NCBI RefSeq assembly: GCF_900110435.1
Contig: NZ_FODT01000011.1
Location: 105,379 to 169,378 of the forward strand
Length of the DNA: 64,000 bases
Direction of reading: 5' to 3'
DNA from: Rhodopseudomonas pseudopalustris
GTDB taxonomy: Bacteria; Pseudomonadota; Alphaproteobacteria; Rhizobiales; Xanthobacteraceae
Positions within the stretch are counted from its first letter, which is position 1, and the number at the start of each line of letters is the position of its first letter. The notes under the pieces were generated by a model, which saw only the letters and a list, made by a program, of their open reading frames with translations, had not been told where the DNA came from and ran no database searches. Made by a program: the position numbers and the translations under genes. Shown in pieces: positions 19,277 through 28,366 of the stretch.

Positions 19277-20302
19277 ATGCGAAGAATCCTGGGTCTGTCA
19301 GTGGCGTTGTCGCTGCCGGTCACGATGGCGCTGACGTCAGCGCAGGCGCTCGAGTTGAAGGTCGCCGATTCGTTTCCGGCCGGGCACTATCTGGTGCGGC
19401 TGATGCTGAAGCCGTGGATGGACGACGTCACCAAGCGGACCAACGGCGCGGTCACCTTCAGCTATTATCCCAATCAGCAGATGGGCAAGGCCACGGACCT
19501 GCTGCGTCTCACCCAGTCGGGTGTCGTCGATATCGGCTACATCGCGCCGTCCTATGCGTCCGACAAGATGCCGCTGTCGGAAGTGGCGCAGCTCCCGGAA
19601 TCGTTCTCGACGAGCTGCCAGGGCACGATCGCTTATTGGAAAAGCGCCCGGGAGGGTTTGCTCGCCCAGAAGGAATACGCGCCGAACAAGATCAAGCTGC
19701 TGATGGCCGTGGTGTTGCCGCCGTATCAGGTGTTCACGGTGAAGAACAAGATCGAATCCATCAGTGACATTCAGGGCCTGAAGCTGCGGACCACCGGCGG
19801 CGCGCAGGACTTGACGCTGCGCGCGCTCGGCGCGGTGCCGGTCCGGATGTCGGCGCCGGACGCCTATGAATCGCTGGCGCGCGGCACGATGGACGGCGTG
19901 CTGTTTCCAGCCGACAGCATTCCCTCCTACGGGCTCGACAAGCTGGTGAAGCACGCCACCGATGGCGTCAGCTTCGGGTCGTTCATTGTGGCTTATTCGA
20001 TCAGCCAGGCGGCGTGGAACAAGCTGCCGGCCGACGTCAAGGCCGCGATGGACGAGGCCTCCGAAGCGATCGAGCCGAAGGTCTGCGCCGACGTCGACAA
20101 GGAGCAGGCGCAGACCCGAAAGCAATTGAACGACGCCGGCGTCGCCTACGATCCGATTCCGGACGCGACCAAAGCTCAGATGAAAGACAGGCTGAAGGGC
20201 GTCAGCGCGGAGTGGGCGGCCGCGATCGACGCGCGCGGCAAGCCGGCGTCCGAGGCGCTCAAGGAGTTCGAGAGTCTGCTGGCCGCGAGCGCGAACAAGT
20301 AA
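19277..20302 (+). CDS. dctP: TRAP transporter substrate-binding protein (DctP family)
   Basis: A 341-residue periplasmic protein with a cleavable signal peptide (cleavage near AQALELK). The mature part has the DctP features HYLVRLMLKPWMDDVTKRTN, YYPNQQMGKATDLLRLTQSG, GLKLRTTGGAQDLTLRALGA and YESLARGTMDGVLFP; the arginine of the GLKLRTTGG segment normally pairs with the ligand carboxylate. The start at 19277 is preceded by GGGGAGGA. The ligand should be an organic acid, which one is unknown. Confidence 0.93.
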   Translation: MRRILGLSVALSLPVTMALTSAQALELKVADSFPAGHYLVRLMLKPWMDDVTKRTNGAVTFSYYPNQQMGKATDLLRLTQSGVVDIGYIAPSYASDKMPLSEVAQLPESFSTSCQGTIAYWKSAREGLLAQKEYAPNKIKLLMAVVLPPYQVFTVKNKIESISDIQGLKLRTTGGAQDLTLRALGAVPVRMSAPDAYESLARGTMDGVLFPADSIPSYGLDKLVKHATDGVSFGSFIVAYSISQAAWNKLPADVKAAMDEASEAIEPKVCADVDKEQAQTRKQLNDAGVAYDPIPDATKAQMKDRLKGVSAEWAAAIDARGKPASEALKEFESLLAASANK

Positions 20303-20335
20303 CCGGCGCTCTCGTCGGGGCGGGGAGGAATCAAC

Positions 20336-20890
20336 GTGATCAAGCGGGCAGGCGCTATTCTCGCCGCGATCGAACGTGCTTTGACGGTCGTCGCGGTCGT
20401 GTTCCTCTTTGTGATCATGGTGCTCGTGGTCGCGGACGTATTCATGCGCTACGCGCTGAATCGCCCGTTCTCCTTCACCTACGATCTGATCGGCCTGTAT
20501 CTGATGGCCGGCGTGTTCTTCCTGACGCTATCGGACGCGTTGCGCGAGCACGTCCATGTCGGAGTCGACATTCTGGTGCCGCGCTTTTCGCCGGCGGGCC
20601 GGAGACTGGCGGAGATTGTCACGGCATTCACCGGGCTGTTCGTGTTCGTCCTGCTCTGCAAGGTCGGCTTCGACCGCGCGGTCGAGAATTTCGAACAGAA
20701 AGACGTGCTCGCCGGCGCCATTCCCTGGCCGACCTGGATTTCCGCGGCGCTGGTGCCGCTCGGCTGCGGCGTGTTGGTGCTGCGGCTGGTGCTGCAGCTG
20801 GTCGGCCACGCGCTTAGTCTGGTGACCGGCCGCAATCTCTATCCGCTGCCGCCCCTCGTCGGGGTCGGCGAAGTCAAATCCTACGAATAG
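20336..20890 (+). CDS. dctQ: TRAP transporter small membrane subunit (DctQ family)
   Basis: A 184-residue protein with four transmembrane helices; RYALNRPFSFTYDL and REHVHVGVDILV are typical of DctQ. It begins with GTG after GGGGAGGAA, 33 nt behind dctP, and is followed 13 nt later by dctM. It pairs with the large subunit to form the Na+-coupled permease. Confidence 0.92.
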   Translation: MIKRAGAILAAIERALTVVAVVFLFVIMVLVVADVFMRYALNRPFSFTYDLIGLYLMAGVFFLTLSDALREHVHVGVDILVPRFSPAGRRLAEIVTAFTGLFVFVLLCKVGFDRAVENFEQKDVLAGAIPWPTWISAALVPLGCGVLVLRLVLQLVGHALSLVTGRNLYPLPPLVGVGEVKSYE

Positions 20891-20903
20891 CGGCGCGAGC
20901 ATC

Positions 20904-22193
20904 ATGACAACTCTTATTGTTCTCGGCCTGCTGTTCGCCCTACTGGCGGTCGGCACCCCGGTCGGATTCGCCATGGCGTTCTCCGGCTCGATCGGCCTGC
21001 TGATGGTCGGCGGTCCCGGCACGCTGTTCGGCATTCTGGAGACCGCGCCGCTGTCGACGGTGTCGTCCTATGAACTGATCACCATTCCGATGTTCCTGCT
21101 GATGGCCGAATTGGTGCTGCTCTCGGGCGTCGCCGACGCCCTGTTCAAGACGGCGTCCGCGTGGGTCGGTCGGATTCCTGGCGGCCTCGGCATGGCGACC
21201 GCGCTCGCCGGCGCCGGCTTCGGCGCGATCTGCGGCACCAGCACCGCCTCCGCCGCGACGCTGTCGTCGACCAGCCTGCCGGCGATGATCCGGCAGGGCT
21301 ATGAGCCGAAAATGGCGGCCGGCGTGGTGGCGATTTCGGGCACGCTGGCGATGCTGATCCCGCCGAGCGTCGCGCTGGTGATTTTCGGCCTGCTCGCCGA
21401 GGTCAATATCGGTCAGTTGCTGATCGGCGGCATCATCCCGGCGGCGCTGGTCACCGCCACGATCATGGCCACGATCTATGTTCTGGTCTGGCTGGACCCG
21501 TCGCGGGCGCCGCGCGTCGAGGCGGTGCCATGGCGTGAGCGGTTCGCACTGCTGTGGCAGATCGGCCCGATGGTCGCGCTGTTCACGCTCGTGACCGGCA
21601 CGATCTATCTCGGCGTTGCGACTCCGACCGAAGCCTCTGCGCTCGGCGCCGCCGGCGCGCTGGTGCTCGCGATATCGAAGCGCAAGGTCACGGTCGCTTC
21701 GCTGTACAAGGCGCTGCTCAGCGCGAGCTACGGCACCTGTATGATCGTCACGATTCTGGTCGGCGCCTCGGTCTTCGGCTACTTCTTCACGCTCACCCAT
21801 GTCACCCAGGACCTGGTGGCCTGGGTCGGATCGCTGGAAACGTCGCGCTGGGTGATCATCACGCTGATCCTGTGCGGCTATATCGTGCTCGGCTCGTTCA
21901 TGGACCAGATCGCGATCCTGGTTCTGACGGTGCCGATCGTGCTGCCGCTGATCAAGACGCTGGGCTTCGATCCGATCTGGTTCGGCGTGATCAAGATCGT
22001 CACCGCGGAGGTCGGCATGATCACGCCGCCGGTCGGGTTGAACTGCTTCATCGTCGCGCGCTACGCCAAACGGCCGGTCTCCGAGGTGTTCCACGGAACA
22101 TTCCCGCACTTCATCGCGCATCTGATCGCGATCGCGATCATGGTCGCATTCCCGAGCATCATCCTGTGGCTGCCATCGCAGATGGCGAACTGA
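20904..22193 (+). CDS. dctM: TRAP transporter large permease subunit (DctM family)
   Basis: A 429-residue protein with about twelve hydrophobic segments. GFGAICGTSTASAATLSSTS and LIPPSVALVIFGLLAEVNIG are DctM/SiaM signatures lining the substrate path, and PVGLNCFIVARYAKRPVSEV is the typical C-terminal part. It completes the tripartite importer whose binding protein is encoded two genes upstream. Confidence 0.94.
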   Translation: MTTLIVLGLLFALLAVGTPVGFAMAFSGSIGLLMVGGPGTLFGILETAPLSTVSSYELITIPMFLLMAELVLLSGVADALFKTASAWVGRIPGGLGMATALAGAGFGAICGTSTASAATLSSTSLPAMIRQGYEPKMAAGVVAISGTLAMLIPPSVALVIFGLLAEVNIGQLLIGGIIPAALVTATIMATIYVLVWLDPSRAPRVEAVPWRERFALLWQIGPMVALFTLVTGTIYLGVATPTEASALGAAGALVLAISKRKVTVASLYKALLSASYGTCMIVTILVGASVFGYFFTLTHVTQDLVAWVGSLETSRWVIITLILCGYIVLGSFMDQIAILVLTVPIVLPLIKTLGFDPIWFGVIKIVTAEVGMITPPVGLNCFIVARYAKRPVSEVFHGTFPHFIAHLIAIAIMVAFPSIILWLPSQMAN

Positions 22194-22252
22194 CGGTCGC
22201 GCCGCTTTCGCGATAGGATGATCGAGACCCAAGGACAAGAAAAGAGCCCGCC

Positions 22253-23419
22253 ATGGACTTCGCATTGACCGACCAGCAGGAAGCCATTCGCGACGCGATC
22301 GCCAGGATCTGCGAGGGATTCGACGACGCTTACTGGCTGAGGAAGGATCGCGAGGGCGGCTTCCCCCACGACTTCCACAAGGCGCTCGCCGACGCCGGAT
22401 GGCTCGGGATCTGCGTGCCGGAGGACTATGGCGGCTCCGGGCTCGGGATCACCGAAGCTGCGATCATGATGCGAACCATCTCGGAATCCGGCGCCGGCAT
22501 GTCGGGCGCTTCCGCCGTGCACATCAACGTCTTCGGCCTCAACCCTGTGGTGGTGTTCGGCACCGAGGAACAACGCAAGCGGATGTTGCCGCCGATGGTC
22601 GAGGGCCGCGAGAAGGCGTGCTTCGCGGTGACCGAGCCGAACACCGGACTCAACACGACGCAGCTCAAGACCCGCGCGGTGCGCAACGGCGATCGCTACA
22701 TCGTCAACGGTCAGAAGGTCTGGATCTCGACCGCGCAAGTCGCGCACAAGATCCTGCTGCTGGCGCGCACCACTCCGCTGGAGGAGGTGAAATCGCCGAC
22801 CCACGGGCTGAGCCTGTTCTACACCGACTTCGATCGCACCAAGATCCAGGTGCACGAGATCGAGAAGATGGGCCGCAAGATCGTCGACTCCAACGAATTG
22901 TTCTTCGAGGATTTCGAGATTCCGCTCGAGGATCGCATCGGCGAGGAGGGCCGCGGCTTTCAGTACATCCTCGAGGGGATGAATCCGGAGCGCATTCTGA
23001 TCGCCGCGGAGGCGGTCGGTCTCGGCAAGCTGGCGTTGTCGCGCGCCTCGGAATACGCCAAGACCCGGATCGTGTTCAATCGTCCGATCGGCCAGAACCA
23101 GGCGATCCAGCATCCGCTCGCGAAAAACTGGGTCGAGCTTGAAGCGGCGTGGTTGATGGTGATGTCGGCGGCGTGGCAATACGACAAGGGAATGCCGTGC
23201 GCCGCCGCCGCCAACGCTGCGAAGTATCTCGCCGGCGAGGCGGGCTTCCAGGCCTGCGAGCAGGCGGTGATGACCCATGGCGGCTTTGGTTACGCCAAGG
23301 AGTATCACGTCGAGCGCTATCTTCGCGAAGTGCTGATTCCGCGGATCGCGCCGGTCAGCCCGCAGCTCGCGCTCAGCTTCATCGCCGAGAAGGTGCTCGG
23401 CCTCGCGAAATCCTATTGA
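22253..23419 (+). CDS. Acyl-CoA dehydrogenase
   Basis: A 388-residue flavoenzyme with all three domains. KACFAVTEPNTGLNTTQLKT and RYIVNGQKVWIS bind FAD and substrate, and GGFGYAKEYHVERYLREVLI carries the C-terminal glutamate of the short/medium-chain branch. It oxidises an acyl-CoA to an enoyl-CoA and passes electrons to ETF. It starts 59 nt behind dctM and is followed 28 nt later by the second CoA-transferase, so it belongs to the plus arm. In this setting it could supply the unsaturated thioester that the MaoC protein hydrates. Confidence 0.92.
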   Translation: MDFALTDQQEAIRDAIARICEGFDDAYWLRKDREGGFPHDFHKALADAGWLGICVPEDYGGSGLGITEAAIMMRTISESGAGMSGASAVHINVFGLNPVVVFGTEEQRKRMLPPMVEGREKACFAVTEPNTGLNTTQLKTRAVRNGDRYIVNGQKVWISTAQVAHKILLLARTTPLEEVKSPTHGLSLFYTDFDRTKIQVHEIEKMGRKIVDSNELFFEDFEIPLEDRIGEEGRGFQYILEGMNPERILIAAEAVGLGKLALSRASEYAKTRIVFNRPIGQNQAIQHPLAKNWVELEAAWLMVMSAAWQYDKGMPCAAAANAAKYLAGEAGFQACEQAVMTHGGFGYAKEYHVERYLREVLIPRIAPVSPQLALSFIAEKVLGLAKSY

Positions 23420-23447
23420 TCGCCGCTCGCCGGCGCGACGGCAGCCG

Positions 23448-24695
23448 ATGCCCGTAGCGACCTCAGCGATCGACTTCGCCGGCCTGATCCGGGCGGGCGA
23501 CCTCGTGGTCTGCGGGCAGGCGACTGCGGAACCGCGGACGCTGACCGAGGCGCTGGCCGAACAGTCGTTCGGCCTGCCGCCGTTCCGCCTGATGGTCGGG
23601 CCGGTGTTCTCGGACACGTTCAACCGCGCGGACACTTCGAACATTTCGTTCCTGAGCTACGGCGTGATCGGCCACGCGCGCAAGCTCGCGCGCGCCGGCC
23701 GGCTCGACGTGGTGCCGAGCAATTACTCCGCCTTCTGCGCCGACTTCGCGTCGGGGCGACATCGTGCCGACGTCGTGCTGGTGCAGCTCGCTGTGTCGGC
23801 CGACGGCCGCCTGAGCGCGAGCCTGTCCAGGGACTACGTCATCGATGCGGCGCGGCGGGCGCGGCTGGTGATCGCCGAGATCAATCCCGATGCGCCCTTC
23901 ACCTGCGGCGCCGAGTGGCCGGACGATGTCCCGATCCATCTCCGCATCGCCGCGCGCCATCCGCCGCTCGAATTGCCGTCGGATGCGCCGGACGAGGTCT
24001 CGCGTCGGATCGCGGCGAATACGGCGGCGCTGATCGCCGACGGCAGCACGCTGCAATTCGGCGTCGGCAAGATCCCGGACGCGATCCTGTCGTCGCTGAC
24101 CCACGCGCGGCATCTCGGCATCCACTCCGGACTGATCAACGACGCCGTGGTCGAACTGATCGAGCGCGGCGTCGTTACCAATGCCTGCAAGGGAATCGAT
24201 CCGGGCATCACGGTGACCAATCAGTTGATCGGCACGCAGCGGCTGTATCGCTTCGCGGATCGCAACAAGGCGGTGGCGATGCATCCGGCGTCCTACACCC
24301 ATGATCACGGCGTGCTGTCCCGGATCAACCGGCTGGTCGCGATCAATTCGGCGCTGCAGGTCGGCGTCGACGGCAGTGTCAACGCCGAGACCCTCAACGG
24401 CGTCGCGATCGGCGCGATCGGGGGCCAGCTCGATTTCGTCCGCGGCGCCAACGCCTCGCCGGGTGGGCGGGCGATCATCGCGCTGCCGGCGGTGGCGCCC
24501 GACGGCAGCAGCCGCATCGTCGCATCGGTCGAGACCGTGACGACGCCGCGCGCCGACGTCGACGCCATCGTCACCGAATGGGGCGTCGCCGAGCTGCGCG
24601 GCTGCAGCCTGAGCGAACGCGCGCGCCGGATGATCGCGATCGCGGCGCCGCAGCATCGCGACCGGCTCACGCACCAATCGAAGCCGATGACATGA
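23448..24695 (+). CDS. Acetyl-CoA hydrolase / 4-hydroxybutyrate CoA-transferase family protein with altered active site
   Basis: A 415-residue class I CoA-transferase-like protein: GVGKIPDAILSSL, HLGIHSGLINDAVVELIERG and VNAETLNGVAIGAIGGQLDF match the family. In well-studied members the motif is G-x-H-(S/T)-E-M, and the glutamate forms the covalent CoA ester. Here the equivalent residue, 228, is glycine. The protein may use another residue, act as a hydrolase, or bind without transfer. It is the last gene of the TRAP/acyl-CoA dehydrogenase arm and converges on the VWA gene. Confidence 0.82.
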   Translation: MPVATSAIDFAGLIRAGDLVVCGQATAEPRTLTEALAEQSFGLPPFRLMVGPVFSDTFNRADTSNISFLSYGVIGHARKLARAGRLDVVPSNYSAFCADFASGRHRADVVLVQLAVSADGRLSASLSRDYVIDAARRARLVIAEINPDAPFTCGAEWPDDVPIHLRIAARHPPLELPSDAPDEVSRRIAANTAALIADGSTLQFGVGKIPDAILSSLTHARHLGIHSGLINDAVVELIERGVVTNACKGIDPGITVTNQLIGTQRLYRFADRNKAVAMHPASYTHDHGVLSRINRLVAINSALQVGVDGSVNAETLNGVAIGAIGGQLDFVRGANASPGGRAIIALPAVAPDGSSRIVASVETVTTPRADVDAIVTEWGVAELRGCSLSERARRMIAIAAPQHRDRLTHQSKPMT

Positions 24696-24872
24696 TCGGT
24701 GGCGCGCGATCGCCTGCGGGGCGTGGCGCGCGACGAAACGATTACCGTGAGGCGCGCGACCTCTCTACCCGATGGGCCTCCGAGGCGATTTGATGCCCGG
24801 CAGCTTGCCTGTGCGCCTGAGGTCAGGCCAACGACTGGACCGTCGGGCAATTCAGCCCGGATGCGTGGGCCG

Positions 24873-26261
24873 CTACTGATAGGCCGCGACGATGTCAGAG
24901 ACGGCGCGTTCGAGCTGCTTGGCGGTCGCGCATTGCCGGACGACGGTGCAGAACGGGGCGTAGCGGAACATTTCGGAATCACCCCAGCCCCAGCCCATGC
25001 GGCCCTCGGGGTTGAGCCAGACCACGCGTTTGGCGCGCTCGGAGATCGTGCGCAGGATGTCGGTCCGCGGATCGAGCTTGTTGGTGCGCGCATCGCCGAG
25101 GACGATCACGGTGGTCTTCGGCGTCACGGCACGCAGCCAGCGCTTCTCGAAATCCGCGAATGAGTTGCCGTAGTCGGACGATCCGAAACCGACTTTCGTC
25201 ATGATCTCGCGCATCGCCGCTTCCGGCTCCTGCTTGTCGAGAATGTCGCTGACCTCGATCAGATGGCCGGAGAACGCGAACGAGCGGACATCGTCGACCA
25301 CCTCGTGCAGGCTGTGGATCAGCAACAGGAAGAAGTCGGAGACCTGCGCCACCGAACCCGAGACGTCGCACAGCGCGACGATCTTCGGCCGGTCGCGATG
25401 GCGACGCTTCCATGCGGTGAGAAACGGGATGCCGCCCCAGGCGGCGTTGCGGCGCATCGTGCGGCGGACGTCGAGATGGCCGCGACGCTGGCGTTTGCGC
25501 GGCTTGCTGTAGCGCTCGCGCAGCCGCCGCGCGATGGCGCGGATCAGTAGCTTCATCTGATCGACCTGCCGCCGCTCCAGCCGCGCCAGCGGTGCGTTGC
25601 GCAGGATTTCGTGGCGCAGATTTTCGGTTTCCTCGCGGCCGTACAGCAGCAGCGCCTGCGACACCCGCTCGCGCACGGCGTCACGCAGGCCGTCGAGCAG
25701 GTTCGCGAGCCGCTCGGCCTCGGCCGGATTGGCGGTCTTGAGCTGATCGAGATCGTCGCGCAGCCGGCCGACGCCGAGCGCTTCCATCATCCGGCTCTGA
25801 AACAGCCCGCGCTGGGTGAAGTAACGGATCGCCGACAGCTCGGCCGCATTGGCTGCGCCCGCCAGCGCCGCTGCGACCGCGCTGCGATCCTGCGCCAGCA
25901 GCATCTGCGCGAGTTCGCCGAGCTCGGCGGTCTCGCCGCCGCCGTCCTGCGGCGCGCCGCCGGCGCTGGCCGGCGACGTCGCGTCGGATGAGTCACCGGG
26001 AGCGGTCGCGTCGTCCCCCGACGCATCGTCCATCTCGGATTTCGGCTCGGGATGGCTGAAGAACAGATCGAAGCAATCGCCGAGCGCCTGCTTTTCGTCC
26101 TGGCTCTTGGCCAGCGTCAGCAGCAGCGTATCGCGCAGCACGCCGCGGTCGGCGAAGCCGACATCGGCCACCGCGCGCATCGCGTCGATGCTCTCGGCCG
26201 GCGAGACGCGCACGCCGGCGCCGCGCGCCGCCCGGAAGAAGCGATGCAGCTCCTCGCGCAT
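24873..26261 (-). CDS. VWA-domain protein, CoxE-like
   Basis: A 462-residue soluble protein. A helical N-terminal half contains an acidic, Ser/Pro-rich linker (about residues 75-110). The C-terminal von Willebrand A domain has its metal-adhesion motif in VALCDVSGSVAQ (D-x-S-x-S). The short spacer GWGWGDSEMFRYAPFC near the end is typical of the CoxE group. These proteins work with MoxR AAA+ ATPases to mature or activate enzymes, for example carbon monoxide dehydrogenase. The start at 26261 overlaps the stop of the MoxR gene as TGATG. Confidence 0.88.
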   Translation of the reverse strand: MREELHRFFRAARGAGVRVSPAESIDAMRAVADVGFADRGVLRDTLLLTLAKSQDEKQALGDCFDLFFSHPEPKSEMDDASGDDATAPGDSSDATSPASAGGAPQDGGGETAELGELAQMLLAQDRSAVAAALAGAANAAELSAIRYFTQRGLFQSRMMEALGVGRLRDDLDQLKTANPAEAERLANLLDGLRDAVRERVSQALLLYGREETENLRHEILRNAPLARLERRQVDQMKLLIRAIARRLRERYSKPRKRQRRGHLDVRRTMRRNAAWGGIPFLTAWKRRHRDRPKIVALCDVSGSVAQVSDFFLLLIHSLHEVVDDVRSFAFSGHLIEVSDILDKQEPEAAMREIMTKVGFGSSDYGNSFADFEKRWLRAVTPKTTVIVLGDARTNKLDPRTDILRTISERAKRVVWLNPEGRMGWGWGDSEMFRYAPFCTVVRQCATAKQLERAVSDIVAAYQ

Positions 26262-27208
26262 CAGCCGAACATGCCCGCGCGCCCGGACTTGGCGACAAAA
26301 CCGGCGACCTGCGGCATCGTGGTTTCGATATCGGCCTCGTATTTCAGCAGGACGTTGAGCGTGTCCTTGACCGTTTCGTGGTCGAGCTCGGTCGATTGCA
26401 GCAGCACCAGCACGCGCGCCCAGTCGATCGTCTCGCTGACCGACGGCAGTTTCTTCAGGTCCAGCGCGCGGACCTGATTGATGAAGCCGACGAGCTGCGC
26501 GCGCAGCGCCTGCGATGCGCCGGGCACCCGGCTTTCGACGATGCGCTCTTCGAGCTTCTGCTCCGGGAAGCCGATGTGCAGGTGCAGGCAACGGCGCTTC
26601 AGCGCGTCCGACAGGTCGCGCTCGCCGTTCGACGTCAGCAGCACGAACGGCTTCACCACCGCGCTGATGGTGCCGAGTTCGGGAATCGACACTTGATAGT
26701 CCGACAGGATTTCGAGCAGCAGCGATTCGAATTCGGCGTCCGACTTGTCGATCTCGTCGACCAGCAGCACGCAACCCTCGGGCTGCTCGAGCGCCTGCAG
26801 CAGCGGACGCGGTTCGACGAATTCCTTGGAGAAGAACACGTCGCCGAAATCGTGAAGCCGGTCGAGCGCGACCGCCAGCGTGTCCGCGCCGCCCAGCACT
26901 TCGCCGAGCTTGTCCTTCAGGATCTGGGTGTAGAGCAGCTGCTTGGCGTACTTCCATTCGTACAGCGCCTTGGCCTCGTCGAGCCCCTCGTAGCACTGCA
27001 TCCGGATCATCCGCAGGCCGCGCCATTTCGCCAGAGCCTTGGCGAGTTCGGTCTTGCCGACGCCTGCCGGGCCTTCGACCAGGATCGGCTTCTCGATCCG
27101 CTCGGCGAGATAGACCGCCGTTGCGATCTGTCGGCTGGCGATGTAGCCGACCGATGCGAGGCCCGCCGTGACGGCGTCGATGGATTCGATCGGCAATTGT
27201 GCGTTCAT
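26261..27208 (-). CDS. MoxR-family AAA+ ATPase
   Basis: A 315-residue AAA+ protein: Walker A in EGPAGVGKTELAKAL, Walker B in VLLVDEIDKSD, sensor 1 in FVLLTSNGERDLSDALKRRC. The FESLLLEILSDYQVSIPELG segment is the MoxR insertion. MoxR ATPases act as chaperones that insert cofactors or remodel enzyme complexes together with a VWA partner, encoded here immediately downstream. Its ATG overlaps the stop of the acyl-CoA dehydrogenase-like gene (ATGA), so all three are translationally coupled. Confidence 0.92.
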   Translation of the reverse strand: MNAQLPIESIDAVTAGLASVGYIASRQIATAVYLAERIEKPILVEGPAGVGKTELAKALAKWRGLRMIRMQCYEGLDEAKALYEWKYAKQLLYTQILKDKLGEVLGGADTLAVALDRLHDFGDVFFSKEFVEPRPLLQALEQPEGCVLLVDEIDKSDAEFESLLLEILSDYQVSIPELGTISAVVKPFVLLTSNGERDLSDALKRRCLHLHIGFPEQKLEERIVESRVPGASQALRAQLVGFINQVRALDLKKLPSVSETIDWARVLVLLQSTELDHETVKDTLNVLLKYEADIETTMPQVAGFVAKSGRAGMFG

Positions 27209-28281
27209 TCTTGTCGTTCGCTCCAGAGAGATTGGCCGAGAGTCATCTGTCGCTGCTTGCGCGGTTCGCGCGCGACATTGGCGAGGACGTCGAACGCCGC
27301 CAGCGCGCGCGTGGTCGCGTCGTCGGGCGGGAGAGATGCGAGCATCGCGCGAATCTCGTCGACAATAGTCCGCGCGAGCGCGCGAATCCCGATCAGCCGC
27401 GCCGGCTCCCGAGGTCCTTTGCCGTCGAGCGCCTGCACCGCATAGTGGCTCGCGGCGTCGATCAGCGCGACCAGCCCCTCGAGGCGGCCGAGCTGCAGCG
27501 CATTGTCGTCGGTTCGTTCGATCCGCGCCGCGGCGTTGCGCACCAGCCAGGCAAGGAAGCCCGCGGTGGTCGCGGTGCCGACGGTGTCCTCGATGTCGCG
27601 AAACGGCAGCGCCATCGCCGGATAGGCGTCGGCGTCGCCGCCGATCCGCGCCGACGCCGGCACGACGCAGTCGTCGAGCGCGAGTTCACAATGCGAGGCC
27701 GGCGCGAGCACATCGAGCGACGGCATCGGCGTGATCGTCAGCCCTGCCGTATCGCGTGGCACGGCGAATAGTCCGTAGCGCTTGCGGCCGTCCTCGATCG
27801 CGACGATCGCCAGCACCAGAAAGACGTCGGCGACCGGTCCGTTGGTGATCCACGCTTTGCGGCCACGCAGTACGAAGCCGCCGTCGCGCGGCTCGGCCTT
27901 TGTTTGCAGATGCTTTGGATGCGCGCCGGCGCCGGGTTCGGAAATCGCGACCGCGGCCCAGCATGTGCCGGCGACGATGCGCGGCAACAGATCGCTGCGT
28001 TGGGCGTCGTCGGCAAAGCCGGCAACAAAGAACCGTGCGATCAGCTGGCGTCCGGCAAAGGCGGTCGCCAGACCAAGCTCGCCGGTCGCGGCGGCGATCG
28101 CTTGTTCGGCGATGGCGATGGCCGAGAAACTGTCGAGCGCTGCGCCGCCGCCCGGCAGACCGATCTGAAACAATCCGGCGCGCTGAAACGCGCCGAACGG
28201 ATCACGCCGACGCTCAGCAGTATCGATTGCCCGCCATCGTTGGATAAGTGCAGCGACGGCCGCGCTGGTATCCTGCAGCAT
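27205..28281 (-). CDS. Acyl-CoA dehydrogenase-like flavoprotein, first gene of a MoxR-VWA operon
   Basis: With the ATG at 28281 (MLQDTSAAVAAL) the product is 358 residues. An upstream ATG at 28422 would add 47 residues that do not look like an enzyme N-terminus and that span a palindromic operator, so I prefer the shorter form. AAVAISEPGAGAHPKHLQTK and FVLRGRKAWITNGPVADVFL are the FAD- and substrate-binding segments. The C-terminal half is less conserved, and I do not see the usual G-G-x-G-Y catalytic region, so activity as a dehydrogenase is uncertain. Confidence 0.8.
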   Translation of the reverse strand: MLQDTSAAVAALIQRWRAIDTAERRRDPFGAFQRAGLFQIGLPGGGAALDSFSAIAIAEQAIAAATGELGLATAFAGRQLIARFFVAGFADDAQRSDLLPRIVAGTCWAAVAISEPGAGAHPKHLQTKAEPRDGGFVLRGRKAWITNGPVADVFLVLAIVAIEDGRKRYGLFAVPRDTAGLTITPMPSLDVLAPASHCELALDDCVVPASARIGGDADAYPAMALPFRDIEDTVGTATTAGFLAWLVRNAAARIERTDDNALQLGRLEGLVALIDAASHYAVQALDGKGPREPARLIGIRALARTIVDEIRAMLASLPPDDATTRALAAFDVLANVAREPRKQRQMTLGQSLWSERQE

Positions 28282-28366
28282 GAAGTGGACCGGACCTGAT
28301 TGTTCAGAAGCGATATCTCCCTCGCTGTCTAGAATAACCGGGCGGCGGTCGCGAGCGGATTCTTCC

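Noticed and set aside
24873..27026. Longer form of the VWA protein starting inside the MoxR gene
   Set aside because: The extra 255 residues are an out-of-frame reading of the MoxR coding sequence; the TGATG overlap at 26261 gives a natural start.
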